A stretch of DNA of 64,000 nucleotides from Enterococcus sp. DIV2402 (GCF_017426705.2 NZ_CP147251.1:2518501-2582500), one strand, 5' to 3'; shown: positions 27,925 to 38,431, counted from the stretch's first letter. Numbers and translations: made by a program. The notes: a model not told the origin generated them from the letters alone.

Positions 27925-28770
27925 TTATTTGTATTGTTCTTCTAAACGACTCATCCAAGCACCTAATACGATACCTGCTAAACACAAGACACCACACATC
28001 ACAAAATTCATCGCAGTAAAACCAGTATAGTTTGTTGGTATAATCATTACAGTTGAGGCAAAAACAATACCTAAAATGAAATGAAATAATTGCGCGTAAG
28101 CTTTACTAAAGATATAATCCATTACTCGAGATAAACCTAATACGGTAACAATCCCACCAATTGCAATCGGAATAATTACACTGAAATCGACATTTTTTAT
28201 ACCATCAGACATCGCTTTATACATGCCCATATAAACTAAGAAATTTGAAGGACTTAGGCCCGGAACAATCATTCCCAATCCAATTAAACCACCTGCAATA
28301 ATCCATGTCCAAAAGTTTTGCGGCACTTCAGAGAAAAGGCTTGATCCTTGCCATAAGAAAAGAAAACCAGCAATGAAACTAACAATCATAATGACTATAT
28401 CACGGGTTGAACGCCCTTTTTTTCCGGCTTCTTTCCAAAGAGCAGGAACTGTTCCAATAATACAACCGACAAAAAACCATAAAATAATTGTTTCATATGC
28501 ACCTAATAGAAAGCTTACCGCAAAAGATAATAAGAAAACGCCAGTAATTCCGCCTAAACCAACGGGAATAAAATATAAGACATTTTCTTTAAAGTTTTTT
28601 GTAATATGGGCCAAAAACGAAATGATTCGTTCATAAATTCCGAAGATAGCTGCTAAGGCTCCTCCACTAACTCCTGGTAAAATAAATCCTGAGCCAATGA
28701 ACATTCCTTTCACAAAGCGCAAAATCCAGTCTGCTCCACCGCTTTTTGTGTTGTGACTTTTGTTTTCCAT
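27925..28770 (-). CDS. DUF368 polytopic membrane protein
   Basis: The 281-residue protein has about eight membrane segments and the DUF368 signatures KGMFIGSGFILPGVSGGALAAI and GLGMIVPGLSPSNFLVYMGMY, two inverted glycine/proline-rich repeats. DUF368 and the related DedA/DUF368 groups are implicated in recycling the lipid carrier undecaprenyl phosphate across the membrane; that role is from the wider family, not shown here. It is followed by a lysozyme-like gene on the upstream side. Confidence 0.85.
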   Translation of the reverse strand: MENKSHNTKSGGADWILRFVKGMFIGSGFILPGVSGGALAAIFGIYERIISFLAHITKNFKENVLYFIPVGLGGITGVFLLSFAVSFLLGAYETIILWFFVGCIIGTVPALWKEAGKKGRSTRDIVIMIVSFIAGFLFLWQGSSLFSEVPQNFWTWIIAGGLIGLGMIVPGLSPSNFLVYMGMYKAMSDGIKNVDFSVIIPIAIGGIVTVLGLSRVMDYIFSKAYAQLFHFILGIVFASTVMIIPTNYTGFTAMNFVMCGVLCLAGIVLGAWMSRLEEQYK

Positions 28771-28797
28771 AAATGATATACTCTCCTACATTTGTTT

Positions 28798-29430
28798 TTA
28801 TTCAAACAAAAAATTGGTCCATTTAATTTTCTGTTCGTTTAATTTCACTAATTCTGCATAAAACAGGTTGCCCCCATTATGATATAAATAACCACCATTG
28901 TAAATAAAAGAATGCAGACCAATATAGCGGTATTTGGTTTGATCGTCATTTCCTAATAGCGGTGATAAAATATCTCGAGAATATTTTTCAGCTAATTCGA
29001 GTGTGTTTTTCCCACCATTATCCGCAACATAATCAATGTATTCTAAACCGAAATTATAAGCTTGAACAGCTGTCCATAAATCAGTGTTTGCTGCGTTGGA
29101 CTTTGCAATAGCTTCAGATAAATAACTTACACCTTGTTCAATACTACGATCTGATTCTGTAATTTGGTTGGGTTGTCCATGGGCACTTTCAGAACTTTGC
29201 ATAGGATCATCGCCCACTCCTTTAGTTTCAGTAAAAATAATACTTAAAGCTAAATCTTTATATTCAGGAATTCCTTGCTCTTTTACTGCTGCTTCTACTT
29301 GTGCATCATACTGATGAATCTGTTTTAGAATTCGATAATTACGATACGCTAAATAGCTACCTATTACTAATAATAAGAGGAGCACAATTTGAAATAAATA
29401 ACGAATCCAAGATTTCTTTTTTAATTTCAT
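28798..29430 (-). CDS. Membrane-anchored lysozyme-like protein (Pmp23 type)
   Basis: The protein has about 210 residues, with an N-terminal membrane anchor (WIRYLFQIVLLLLLVIGSYLA) and a lysozyme-like domain (EYKDLALSIIFTETKGVGDDPMQSSES, the Glu in IIFTETKG being the likely acid). Similar proteins cut or remodel peptidoglycan in streptococci. An ATG three codons farther upstream is also possible. It is transcribed with the DUF368 gene. Confidence 0.82.
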   Translation of the reverse strand: MKLKKKSWIRYLFQIVLLLLLVIGSYLAYRNYRILKQIHQYDAQVEAAVKEQGIPEYKDLALSIIFTETKGVGDDPMQSSESAHGQPNQITESDRSIEQGVSYLSEAIAKSNAANTDLWTAVQAYNFGLEYIDYVADNGGKNTLELAEKYSRDILSPLLGNDDQTKYRYIGLHSFIYNGGYLYHNGGNLFYAELVKLNEQKIKWTNFLFE

Positions 29431-29633
29431 ACTAATCATCCAAACTTTTTAATATCAGATTTCAGACTACTATGTCTCAGTAAAGATGTCCATCTCCATT
29501 AAAGAAATTTACAAAATTTAAAAAAAACACAACCTTTCTCTAACTTACAGAATTGTTCGCTGGTTTTCAGTATCAAAAAAATAAAAAAATCGCTATACTT
29601 TACTCTAAGTGGAAAAGAAAACAGGTGATTAAC

Positions 29634-30368
29634 ATGGAAAGTAAAAAAAGATATTTAGAGGTAGCTGATGGTAGTCTCCTCTTTTATGAAATTTATGGAC
29701 AAGGTTTCCCACTTTTTTTACTACACGGTAATAACAACGATGGAACCTATTTCCATTACCAAATTCAAAGTTTTATGAAAGAGTTTCAAGTGTTTGTCTT
29801 AGATAGTCGTGGTCAAGGGCATTCAACTAACACTGCTAGAAAAATTTCTTTCCAACAAATGGCTGATGATTTAAATGCCATTATGGAACATGAAAATATC
29901 ACTCGTGCTAATATTTTAGGCTTTAGTGATGGAGCTAACATTGCAATGGTTTTCGCACATACTCATCCTGAAAAAGTAAATCGAATGGTTTTAAATGCAG
30001 GTAATACGAAAGTAACTGGGTTAAAAAATTATTGGGTTATTTTGACTTATTTACAGTATTTTGCCTACTGGTTCCTTGCTTTTTTCTTTGAACGTGCACG
30101 TGAAAAACGACCAATTATTGGGCTGATGACCCATGATATTGGATTAAGTCAAAAGGATTTAACAGAAATTATCGCTCCAACTTTGGTCATCGTAGGTAAA
30201 CAGGATGACATTAAACTGAAACACACGCTAATGATTGTCAATCATCTCCCGCAAGCTAAATTTGTTTTAGTGCCAAAGCAAGGTCACACATTGGCAAGGA
30301 AAGACGCCAATAATTTCAATCAAGAAGTTCTTTCATTTTTAGGAGGAGAAGAAATTGAAAAAAATTAG
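29634..30368 (+). CDS. Alpha/beta hydrolase
   Basis: The 244-residue protein has the fold signatures FLLHGNNNDG (oxyanion loop), VFVLDSRGQGHS, the nucleophile elbow GFSDGAN and the late acid/His segment VIVGKQDD...KQGHTLARKD. The substrate is unknown. The start is ATG 29634, preceded by AGGTGA; a longer frame from 29553 lacks a ribosome site. It overlaps mprF, whose TTG start lies inside its 3' end, so the pair is co-translated. Confidence 0.9.
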   Translation: MESKKRYLEVADGSLLFYEIYGQGFPLFLLHGNNNDGTYFHYQIQSFMKEFQVFVLDSRGQGHSTNTARKISFQQMADDLNAIMEHENITRANILGFSDGANIAMVFAHTHPEKVNRMVLNAGNTKVTGLKNYWVILTYLQYFAYWFLAFFFERAREKRPIIGLMTHDIGLSQKDLTEIIAPTLVIVGKQDDIKLKHTLMIVNHLPQAKFVLVPKQGHTLARKDANNFNQEVLSFLGGEEIEKN

Positions 30369-32892
30369 TCAATGGGTCGTTCAACATAAGACCTTATTAA
30401 AAACTTTATTTGTTGCAATTTTATCAATTATTGTCAGTGCCGAGCTGTTATCAATTGCCAAAACAATTTCATTTGAACAACTAACGACATTATTTAAAGA
30501 AATACCCTTTTGGCGAATTGGTGCGATGATTTTGATTAGTCTGCTCGCTATTTTACCAATGTCTGGGTATGATTTTACCTTAAAAAGAATGCTGCAATTA
30601 GATTACAAAGCGAGTTACATTTTAGAAACAAGCTGGGTGATTAATACCATTAATAATATTGCTGGTTTTGGTGGTCTAGTTAGCATGGGCTTGCGCTCTG
30701 AATTTTATGGAAAAAAAGCGAGTAAAGAAATTTTTAGCGCCTTAACTAAAATTTTATTGTTTGTTTTATCGGGACTCTCGATTTACAGTTTCTTTTCATT
30801 TGCTGCTATCCATTTATTCCATACTAATGACTATCTCAAACAATATTGGCCTTGGTTGGTAGGTGGAAGCTTATATTTCCCAATTGTGTACTTTGTTACC
30901 AGTTTAAAAAGAGAAGGCTTGCTTGGTGGTCTCGAGCGAAAATTCCGCTTGGCATTATTAGCCTCTTCTTTTTTAGAATGGACTGGAGTTGTCGTTAGTT
31001 TCTTAAGTATTGGTTATTTGTTAGGTGTTCATTTTTCAATATGGGAAGTCTTACCATTATTTATTTCTGCAATTATTATCGGAATTGTATCGATGATTCC
31101 GGGAGCATTAGGTAGTTTTGATGTCATGATGATTTTAGGTCTCTCGTCATTAGGAATTGAACGTGAGATGGTCGTTTTATGGCTCTTATTATTCCGTGTG
31201 TGTTATTACGGAATTCCAGTTGGGATCGGTATGGTTCTCTTCTTTAAACATATTTTCAAAAATTTTGATGAAAAATACGAAGGCATTCCTAAACAACTGA
31301 CCTTAGAAATTTTCCATAAAATAGAAACTGGTTTACTGTATTTTTCTGGAATTATGATGGTACTTTTAGCAACTATTCCGCAAGCCTTTACTGATTTTCC
31401 ATGGTTAAGTCACTTAAATCCTTTCCGCTTTCATTTTGTTGTCCAATTTCCGAGCATTTTAATCGGATTTACGCTTTTAATTATGGGACGAGGAATTGCT
31501 GCTCAGGTTAAACGTGCATATTGGCCAACTATTTTATTAATTAGTGCCGCTATTGTGTATTCATTTGTGATCGATTTTAGTTTTATTACTATCTTTTATC
31601 TGATTTGTTTATTGCTAATTGTAATGGTTTCAAAATCAGAATTAACTCGAGAACAATTTGTGTATTCTTGGGAATGGTTAACGATTGATGGGTTTGTCTT
31701 TGGCGTATTAACTGTTTTATATTTAATTATTGGCGTCTTTCAATTACCTGAGATTCCTCATCGTCCTCATCATTTTATGAGCTTTTTCTTATTGCCTTCT
31801 GAAAAAATTTGGCTTTCTGGCTTCGTCGTTATTAGCGTTGTCGCAGCGTGTATGTTATTGATGGTTCGCTATTTACAAGGACCTAAGAAAAAAATTGGCG
31901 ATGACATCCAGCACGCCGATGTGCAAACGATTCTTGAAACATACGGTGGTAATAGCGATAGCGAGTTAGTCTTTTTAGAAGATAAATCAGTCTTTATTTA
32001 TAAAAATAACGACGAACCAACTGTCTTTTTACAATTTAGTACCATTAATAATAAATGCGTCGTCATGGGCGATCCTTCTGGAAAACGTGAAGATTTTGCA
32101 GATGCTGTAGATGCGTTTATTCAAGAAGCAGATCGTTGGTGCTATCTACCTGTTTTTTACGAGTCACGTGAAGAAATGGTCATGATTTTACATGATTTTG
32201 GTTATGATTTTATTAAAATGGGTGAAGAAGCTTTAGTTGATTTAGAGACATTTACAACTTCTGGCAAAAAAATGCGGGGAACACGTGCCGTATTGAATAA
32301 AATTAACAAAGAAGGGTTTTCTTTTGATGTCTTACAGCCTCCGTTTTCAAAAGAAACTATGGTAGCCTTACAAGCTATTTCTGAAGAATGGTTAGATGGT
32401 CGCAAAGAACGAGGCTTTTCATTAGGCTTTTTCTCAGAAGCATATTTGCAAAGAAATCCGATTGCTGTCGTAAAGAATTCGGAAAATGAAATCGTCTCTT
32501 TTGCCAATATTATTCCTAGCTACACTAAAGAAATTGGCACGATTGATTTAATGCGTCACCATCCAACAAAAGCCCCTTCTGGCAGTATGGATTTCTTATT
32601 TATTCATTTATTTGATTACATGAAAGAATCGAGAATTCAGTATTTCGATTTAGGAATGGCACCGTTAGCTAATGTGGGACAATCACGGAAAAGCTTTCTA
32701 CAAGAACGCATCGCCTCATTAGTCTATTCTTTTGGCAGTCACTTTTATTCTTTTCAAGGTTTACGTGACTATAAAGAAAAATATGCTAGTCAATGGATTT
32801 CTCGCTACACGTTGTATTCACGAGATAGCTGGATTGCGTATGTGATGATTGCGTTACTCATTTTAGATAATAAACCTATCGAAAACGAGTAA
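30355..32892 (+). CDS. mprF: Phosphatidylglycerol lysyltransferase/flippase MprF
   Basis: The 845-residue protein has an N-terminal flippase part with about 14 membrane segments (from NNIAGFGGLVSMGLRSEFYG and GALGSFDVMMILGLSSLG) and a C-terminal cytosolic GNAT-like synthase part (about 540-845). It transfers lysine (or alanine/arginine) from aminoacyl-tRNA to phosphatidylglycerol and flips it, reducing binding of cationic peptides and daptomycin. It starts at TTG after GGAGGAGAAGAAA. Confidence 0.95.
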   Translation: MKKISQWVVQHKTLLKTLFVAILSIIVSAELLSIAKTISFEQLTTLFKEIPFWRIGAMILISLLAILPMSGYDFTLKRMLQLDYKASYILETSWVINTINNIAGFGGLVSMGLRSEFYGKKASKEIFSALTKILLFVLSGLSIYSFFSFAAIHLFHTNDYLKQYWPWLVGGSLYFPIVYFVTSLKREGLLGGLERKFRLALLASSFLEWTGVVVSFLSIGYLLGVHFSIWEVLPLFISAIIIGIVSMIPGALGSFDVMMILGLSSLGIEREMVVLWLLLFRVCYYGIPVGIGMVLFFKHIFKNFDEKYEGIPKQLTLEIFHKIETGLLYFSGIMMVLLATIPQAFTDFPWLSHLNPFRFHFVVQFPSILIGFTLLIMGRGIAAQVKRAYWPTILLISAAIVYSFVIDFSFITIFYLICLLLIVMVSKSELTREQFVYSWEWLTIDGFVFGVLTVLYLIIGVFQLPEIPHRPHHFMSFFLLPSEKIWLSGFVVISVVAACMLLMVRYLQGPKKKIGDDIQHADVQTILETYGGNSDSELVFLEDKSVFIYKNNDEPTVFLQFSTINNKCVVMGDPSGKREDFADAVDAFIQEADRWCYLPVFYESREEMVMILHDFGYDFIKMGEEALVDLETFTTSGKKMRGTRAVLNKINKEGFSFDVLQPPFSKETMVALQAISEEWLDGRKERGFSLGFFSEAYLQRNPIAVVKNSENEIVSFANIIPSYTKEIGTIDLMRHHPTKAPSGSMDFLFIHLFDYMKESRIQYFDLGMAPLANVGQSRKSFLQERIASLVYSFGSHFYSFQGLRDYKEKYASQWISRYTLYSRDSWIAYVMIALLILDNKPIENE

Positions 32893-32907
32893 AACAATAT
32901 TCTGATG

Positions 32908-32998
32908 ATAAAAAATATCCGAACTACTAGAGTAAATTTGTCGCAAATTCATTAGAATTAGCACTGTCCACTCTTGATAGTTCGGATATTTTTAGTAA
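32908..32998. terminator. Long composite hairpin between mprF and a convergent gene
   Basis: The arms 32911-32933 and 32970-32993 are near-perfect complements (about 23 bases, with TATCCGAACTA and TAGTTCGGATA at the core), ending in TTTTT on both strands. The loop itself contains a hairpin AATTTG-TCG-CAAATT (32935-32949). It serves as a bidirectional terminator, and is larger than usual. Confidence 0.75.
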
Positions 32999-33002
32999 TT
33001 TA

Positions 33003-33638
33003 TTAGCGATTGCCAATTGATGTTTGCGCAAAAGCTTCAATAATCGGAATTACGTCTAATTTTAGTTTGTATTTGCGCTCCAACGCAGATTCAATAACAA
33101 ATTCATTTTCTTTAACAGCAGAAATAGTTGCTAGCAAGCGATTTTCTTTGGCTGTTTTTTCAATCACACGAATTTCTTCCGCTACTTGCTCAACTTGGAA
33201 TTTAGGAAACGCTTGGATTTGTTCGTTAAAATCAACAAAAGTTAGTCCATCTGTTGATTTTTTTCCTTCATCTTCATTTGATTCAGGTACTTCTTTAGCC
33301 ACTTTTGGAGTTGCAGGTGTCCAGTAGCTTGCTACTTCATCCGCTAAATTACTACTGAAACGCTCTAGAAATCCCTTTTCTTGACTTTGAATACGTTTGA
33401 CAGCAACATTGAAATTTTCATCTAATGGTACCGTAATCACATAATTGTTTACCGCTTCATTATCATCCACAAGTTCAATCGCTAGTTCTTGTTTGTTTTC
33501 AGGTTTAATGTACACTTTTGTTGTTAAGTTGTATTTCTCAACCGTTTTTTCTTCTAAACTTTCAAAGAGCATTTTACGTGCCACTTCAAAAGAAGGACGA
33601 AATTGTTTTTTTAATTTTGCTAATTGTTTCTTTTTCAT
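33003..33638 (-). CDS. Unrecognised cytoplasmic protein
   Basis: The 211-residue protein has a Lys-rich N terminus (MKKKQLAKLKKQFRPSFEVA), a mixed alpha/beta first half, an acidic Ser/Glu/Lys linker near residues 115-130, and a C-terminal part that ends RKYKLKLDVIPIIEAFAQTSIG. It has no signal peptide or membrane segment. I recognise no family. It is a single gene between the mprF terminator and a small convergently unrelated gene. Confidence 0.7.
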   Translation of the reverse strand: MKKKQLAKLKKQFRPSFEVARKMLFESLEEKTVEKYNLTTKVYIKPENKQELAIELVDDNEAVNNYVITVPLDENFNVAVKRIQSQEKGFLERFSSNLADEVASYWTPATPKVAKEVPESNEDEGKKSTDGLTFVDFNEQIQAFPKFQVEQVAEEIRVIEKTAKENRLLATISAVKENEFVIESALERKYKLKLDVIPIIEAFAQTSIGNR

Positions 33639-33745
33639 GATGTTCCCCTTTCAATACCTTTTCGATTATATGAAAAAATTTATGAATTGAACAGAGATTT
33701 TCATGAAAAAATGCAAAAAATGAGAGTAATATAAAAATAAAGCGT

Positions 33746-34012
33746 TTATTTTAACTGATTGATGTACTGATATTTAGGAATAATCGCTAATAAGTCGCGT
33801 GTTTTATTAATTGCCAGCACGGTGTTTTGCCATTCTTTAAGCGTATACTCACTTCCTAATCGTTCTGTTAACGATGCTAACACTTCCTCTTTCGTCCAAT
33901 CACGTGCAGGATAATGTTGAATTTTATTTGCGTCAACTAAGAAAATAAAATTATCACTCAACGCATTGGTTACTGCTTCTGGAAAATTGGCTAATCGTTC
34001 TGTAATGTCCAT
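33746..34012 (-). CDS. Small unrecognised protein
   Basis: The 88-residue protein starts at ATG 34012 (MDITERLANFPEAV), preceded by AAGGAGG at 8 bases; a longer reading to 34063 is less likely. It contains the pattern IFLVDANKIQHYPARDWTKEEVLASL. No family is recognised. It is divergent from the NdpA-like gene with about 116 bases between the starts. Confidence 0.7.
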   Translation of the reverse strand: MDITERLANFPEAVTNALSDNFIFLVDANKIQHYPARDWTKEEVLASLTERLGSEYTLKEWQNTVLAINKTRDLLAIIPKYQYINQLK

Positions 34013-34128
34013 GTAAATGGCCTCCTTTTTATTCAGTGTAGCAAGCACATCTTCTTTTGACAACTGTCATCTTTTACTTCCTAGAAAGCCATTTTTCTTG
34101 TACACTAGACTTTGAAGGAGCGAAGCAA

Positions 34129-35133
34129 ATGGATATTTATTTAAAACGTGCCATCTTACACATCATTGATCGTGAAGCAGGTGATCCTGTTTATTCGCAA
34201 GTTGAATTAGATTTAACGGCTGAATATATACGCGATTATTTAACAAAAAAAATTCAAAAATTATCAACAGCACAAACTAAAACAGGTGTTTTAGTTGAGG
34301 ACTCTACTATTGGCCAATTAGCCAACGTGGCGGAATCAGACTTCACTCAATTTAGCGAACACTTTGTTGCTCGTTGGTATGACATCTACCATCAAAGCGA
34401 AGATGCCCCTAGTGCAGACGTCTTTATCGTTTTATACGAAATGGATACAGAAATGTATGTTGCCTTTCTGAAAGTCAATTACACGGATGCTTATACGCAT
34501 TTCGTTGAGGCTGATGAAACCGGCATCCAAAACAAATTAATCATTAACCGTGCTATTTTAGGTGGAAAAACACAAAAAGCAGATGAAGGCTTAACACTGA
34601 ATCTAACAACTTTAGCTTATGAGCTAATCGAAAAAAAATACAGCTTTTCAGGTGACAAAGGTTTCTATTTCTCGACGAAAGTTATTGAATCTCAACCTGT
34701 TCCTTCTCTAGAAGAAAATGTCAAAGTCATCAAAAAAGTGGCGGAAAAAATTGGGCAAAAATTTGAAGCCCCTTCTTATGATATTATAGCGGATGTAAAA
34801 GAAGCGGTCTTTGATACGATTGAAGAAACGGGACAAATTGACGCGAAAGAAATTGCCGAAAAAGTGTTCAAAGATAATATTACGGCACAAATGGCATTCC
34901 AAGAAGAAGTCGTGGATAAAGGGTTTGTTAATCGCGCGCCCATGTTACGAGAAGTGAAAGAAATCTCTGAAAAAAAATATGGCAAACAAAAACTGAAATT
35001 GTCTAACGGTATTGAATTAATTGTCCCTTTAGATGTTTACCGTAATCCTGATTTAATCGAATTCGTCAATAATCCTGATGGAACAATTTCCGTCACAATT
35101 AAAAATGTCGATGAAGTGATTAATCGTCTATAA
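34129..35133 (+). CDS. Nucleoid-associated protein, NdpA/YejK family
   Basis: The 334-residue protein has the family N terminus MDIYLKRAILHIIDREAGDP and the later segment LTTLAYELIEKKYSFSGDKGFYF. Members (37-kDa nucleoid-associated protein) coat DNA; NdpA also interacts with gyrase or topoisomerase in some species. The start is ATG 34129, preceded by AAGGAG; the longer frame from 34057 overlaps the divergent gene's leader. Confidence 0.88.
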   Translation: MDIYLKRAILHIIDREAGDPVYSQVELDLTAEYIRDYLTKKIQKLSTAQTKTGVLVEDSTIGQLANVAESDFTQFSEHFVARWYDIYHQSEDAPSADVFIVLYEMDTEMYVAFLKVNYTDAYTHFVEADETGIQNKLIINRAILGGKTQKADEGLTLNLTTLAYELIEKKYSFSGDKGFYFSTKVIESQPVPSLEENVKVIKKVAEKIGQKFEAPSYDIIADVKEAVFDTIEETGQIDAKEIAEKVFKDNITAQMAFQEEVVDKGFVNRAPMLREVKEISEKKYGKQKLKLSNGIELIVPLDVYRNPDLIEFVNNPDGTISVTIKNVDEVINRL

Positions 35134-35135
35134 AA

Positions 35136-35176
35136 AAGAAAGACTGACGCAAAAAATTTAGCGTCAGTCTTTTTAC
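35136..35176. terminator. Bidirectional terminator
   Basis: AAGACTGACGC (35140-35150) and its exact complement (35161-35171) flank a 10-base loop, with A-run and T-run. It serves the NdpA-like gene and the convergent gene. Confidence 0.85.
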
Positions 35177-35715
35177 TTAATTACTATTTTTTGTTTTTGA
35201 ATCGTATCTTCAGTGCTGATATATTTTTCAGCATTTTCAGGATCCTGTTTAACTTTATTTAAGATTTCTTCATCTGTCGTTGTCAAAACAATCCCCACTA
35301 CACCATCATTGATTTTTTCATAAGGGATAAAGGCTGTCATGCGATCAGTCGCTTGTTTTTCAGTTCCGATTTGAACAGTTTCTTTGGCATCGTATAAGCG
35401 TACAGAGTAATAGCCTACATCGGATTTATATTCTAAATAATACGTTTTTTCAATAGGTCGAGTTAAATTGGTTGTGTTGAACACTTCTTGCTCTAACTCT
35501 CGATTAGCAAGATTAATATTAATTAAATAAATACTTTTTTCTTTTGGTTCAACAATTTCATAGGTAACAACTTTCTCCTCATTACTAGGAATCGGCTTAA
35601 CAATAGTCGATTCTGCACTGTTCGAATGACGATTATTATTTATGATAAAAAAGAAAGCAAACGCAATTAATAAAACAAGCGTAGCAAGTAAGCATTCTGG
35701 TTTTCTCTTTTTCAT
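35173..35715 (-). CDS. Membrane-anchored or secreted protein, unrecognised
   Basis: The 180-residue protein has an N-terminal hydrophobic segment (about 9-25, LLATLVLLIAFAFFFII) preceded by KKRK, so it is an exported protein with an uncleaved or cleaved anchor. The rest (from about 50) is a beta-rich domain with the segments YYSVRLYDAKETVQIGTE and VGIVLTTTDEEIL. I recognise no family. It is a single gene. Confidence 0.7.
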   Translation of the reverse strand: MKKRKPECLLATLVLLIAFAFFFIINNNRHSNSAESTIVKPIPSNEEKVVTYEIVEPKEKSIYLININLANRELEQEVFNTTNLTRPIEKTYYLEYKSDVGYYSVRLYDAKETVQIGTEKQATDRMTAFIPYEKINDGVVGIVLTTTDEEILNKVKQDPENAEKYISTEDTIQKQKIVIK

Positions 35716-35823
35716 ATTGTTCCCGCCCTTCTCCCGATAATTTCTTATTATATCATCTGAAATTTTTTAGAACCGTTTTTGCCCCAAACGTTAGAAATTC
35801 ATGCCTGAACGTCGAAATCAAAA

Positions 35824-35862
35824 AAACGATTGACAATTTCTCAAGGAATTTGCCAATCGTTA
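35824..35862 (-). terminator. Terminator of mvaE
   Basis: AACGATTG (35825-35832) and CAATCGTT (35854-35861) pair, with an inner AATT pairing. The minus strand ends in TTTTTT. Confidence 0.75.
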
Positions 35863-35866
35863 GCGT

Positions 35867-38275
35867 TTATTTTTGAATGGATGCGAGAATCCTCCGTGCA
35901 GTTGCTTCATTCATTGTCGTTTTCTTTAATTCGTCAGCAACTTTTTGAATGTCTTCACCTTTTGCGCCAACGCTTAATGCTAAAGAGCGAGCTTGTAATG
36001 ACATATGCCCTTTTTGAATTCCTTCTGATACTAAAGCACGTAAGGCCGCTAAATTTTGTGCTAAACCTACTGCAGCAATCACTTCTGCTAACTCTTTGGC
36101 CTGATCTACTGCCAATAGTTGCAATGCAATTTGTGCTTTAGGCAAAACTTTTGTTGCGCCACCTACAGTTCCTAAGGCTAAGGGAAGTTGAATCGCCCCA
36201 TGCAAATGAGTATCCGTCATTGTCCATTGACTCAACCCTCGGTACTGTCCATCACGCGCCGCATATGCATGAATAGCAGCTGATGCCGCACGTGTATCAT
36301 TACCTGTCGCTAAAATCACTGCTTCTACGCCATTCATAATGCCTTTATTGTGAGTGGCAGCACGATAAGTATCTAGTTGGGCAAACGTTGATGCGGCTGC
36401 AATTTTTTTAGCGACTTCCCAACCATTTTTGCCCAAAGCATCAAAAGAAATAGCACAAGAAGCATTAACTACTGCTTCTGTTGGGTAATTACTCAAAATA
36501 CTGAATAAAATTTCTTCATCAAACCATTCACGAAAAACATTCGCAATACCTTCTACTATCGTATTGACTATATTAGCACCCATCGCATCTTGTGTATCCA
36601 CAAGTAAATCCACGGATAGAAAACTTTCATTTTCTGGAAAATCACGAATAAGAATTTCTCGTAATCCTCCGCCACGTTTAACGATAGAAGGATAGACTGT
36701 TTGAGCTGTTTCAAATAAGACCGCTTGCTTGTTCTCAATTGTTTGGCGAATCATTTGTGCATCGTGAACATTCATAAATACAATTTGTCCACGCAATAAT
36801 TTTTGTGTCATTTCACTTGTGAAACCACCGAATGAAGAGGCCATTTTAGCACCATTGCTGCATGCAGCAATCACAGAAGGTTCTTCTGTTGCCATGGGTA
36901 CCACATAGGATTTTCCATTAACGATAAAGTTTAAGCCAACTCCCAAAGGCGTCGATACTTCACTAATTTGATTTTCAATCAAATGATTGGCAATCTCTTC
37001 TGATAATGCCATCGTCATCAATTCTGGTTTTTCATTGACAGTCAGCACTTTTTTTTCAATCAATTGATCTAAGCGTTCTTCTCTAGACAGCTCATAAAAC
37101 TTTTTTTCAGATTTGCCTGCTCTTTCTAATAAAACAGCTAACCCTAGTCCTCCACCTACACATAAAGAAGCAATTGCATAGTGGCCATTTATCCGATTCA
37201 ATTGATGCGCCGCAGTTGTCACAATACGCGTCCCACTTGCACCAATTGGATGACCTAAAGAAATGCCACCACCACAAATATTGAGTTTTTCATCAGGAAT
37301 AGCCAATTCTTGTTGAACCACAATAGAAGATGCTGCAAAAGCCTCATTAATCTCAAACAAATCAATTGCATCTATCGATAAAGCGTTGCGTTCTAGAAGT
37401 GAACGAATCGCTTTAATTGGCGAAATCCCCATAATACTTGGATCAATGCCGACTTCTGTAATATCTTTAATCACAGCAAGATAGGGCAATTGATGCTTTT
37501 CAGCAAATGATTTTGATGCAAGTAAGACACCTGCTGCACCGTCGTTTAATGTAGACGCATTACCAGCAGTTACTGTGCCTTCTTCTTTAAAAACAGTGCG
37601 AAGTGTTCCTAATTTTTCAAGAGTCGTTTCAGGACGAATGCCTTCATCTTTTGCATACACTGTCTCTTCTACTTCTATTGGTAAAATCTCTTCTACAAAA
37701 TAGCCTTTTGCTTGTGCTGCTGCTGCTTTTTTCTGTGAATATAACGCAAACGTATCTTGTTGTTGGCGTGTAATAGTAAATTGTTCCGCTACATTTTCAG
37801 CGGTCAAGCCCATATGCTTGCCACTAAAAGCATCTGTTAAGCCATCTTTAATCATCACTGGTTTTGGTTGGCTATAAGAGTCTGTTTGTTTATCATATTG
37901 CGACAGATAAGGTGCTTGACTCATACTTTCAACGCCACCTGCTAATACAACCTCCGCTTCACCTAATTGAATTGCTTGTCTAGCTAAGGCGATTGCTTTC
38001 AAACCAGATCCGCAAACCTCATTGATTGTTGACGCTGGAATGTCATAAGATAACCCACTATTTAACGCAATTTGGCGTGCAGGATTTTGACCATTCCCTG
38101 CTTGTAAAACATTCCCAAAAATAACTTGTTGTACTTCTTTTTGTAGCATTGGATTTCTTTTTAATAGTGCCTGTGTGACGGTTGTCCCTAACGTAACAGC
38201 CGAAACTTGATTAAATTGACCTCGATACTTTCCAATTGGCGTTCTCAAGGCATCAATAATTACAACTTCTTCCAC
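35867..38275 (-). CDS. mvaE: Acetyl-CoA acetyltransferase/HMG-CoA reductase fusion MvaE
   Basis: The 802-residue protein joins a thiolase (residues 1 to about 385; nucleophile Cys88 in [10 protein letters not shown], His/Cys in GHPIGASG and CVGGGLG) to a class II HMG-CoA reductase (from about 400; [48 protein letters not shown]). It makes acetoacetyl-CoA and later reduces HMG-CoA to mevalonate. The start is GTG 38275 after GGAGGTGG. The fusion is typical of enterococci and relatives. Confidence 0.97.
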   Translation of the reverse strand: MEEVVIIDALRTPIGKYRGQFNQVSAVTLGTTVTQALLKRNPMLQKEVQQVIFGNVLQAGNGQNPARQIALNSGLSYDIPASTINEVCGSGLKAIALARQAIQLGEAEVVLAGGVESMSQAPYLSQYDKQTDSYSQPKPVMIKDGLTDAFSGKHMGLTAENVAEQFTITRQQQDTFALYSQKKAAAAQAKGYFVEEILPIEVEETVYAKDEGIRPETTLEKLGTLRTVFKEEGTVTAGNASTLNDGAAGVLLASKSFAEKHQLPYLAVIKDITEVGIDPSIMGISPIKAIRSLLERNALSIDAIDLFEINEAFAASSIVVQQELAIPDEKLNICGGGISLGHPIGASGTRIVTTAAHQLNRINGHYAIASLCVGGGLGLAVLLERAGKSEKKFYELSREERLDQLIEKKVLTVNEKPELMTMALSEEIANHLIENQISEVSTPLGVGLNFIVNGKSYVVPMATEEPSVIAACSNGAKMASSFGGFTSEMTQKLLRGQIVFMNVHDAQMIRQTIENKQAVLFETAQTVYPSIVKRGGGLREILIRDFPENESFLSVDLLVDTQDAMGANIVNTIVEGIANVFREWFDEEILFSILSNYPTEAVVNASCAISFDALGKNGWEVAKKIAAASTFAQLDTYRAATHNKGIMNGVEAVILATGNDTRAASAAIHAYAARDGQYRGLSQWTMTDTHLHGAIQLPLALGTVGGATKVLPKAQIALQLLAVDQAKELAEVIAAVGLAQNLAALRALVSEGIQKGHMSLQARSLALSVGAKGEDIQKVADELKKTTMNEATARRILASIQK

Positions 38276-38394
38276 TTTGCCACCTCCAAAATGAACTATA
38301 GCATTCTTCTGTTGAAAAAAAAACTTTCTCTTTATTATAACCATTTTTTACTAAAGATTCTTTAACAATCTTTAAATTATCTGCTATTTTTTCC

Positions 38395-38431
38395 CTAATT
38401 TTCACAAAAATATGTTACTTTATAAAAGTAA
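38395..38431 (+). promoter_or_regulatory. Putative promoter with palindrome before mvaS
   Basis: TATAAA at 38421-38426 is centred in a palindrome TTACTTT-ATA-AAAGTAA (38415-38431). A TTTTCA element lies 16 bases before it. The palindrome may be an operator; no regulator is known from sequence. Confidence 0.35.

Noticed and set aside
34057..34100. TTGACA before the NdpA-like gene as a promoter
   Set aside because: The nearest -10-like element TACACT is 38 bases away, too far for a sigma-A promoter; the real promoter was not found.
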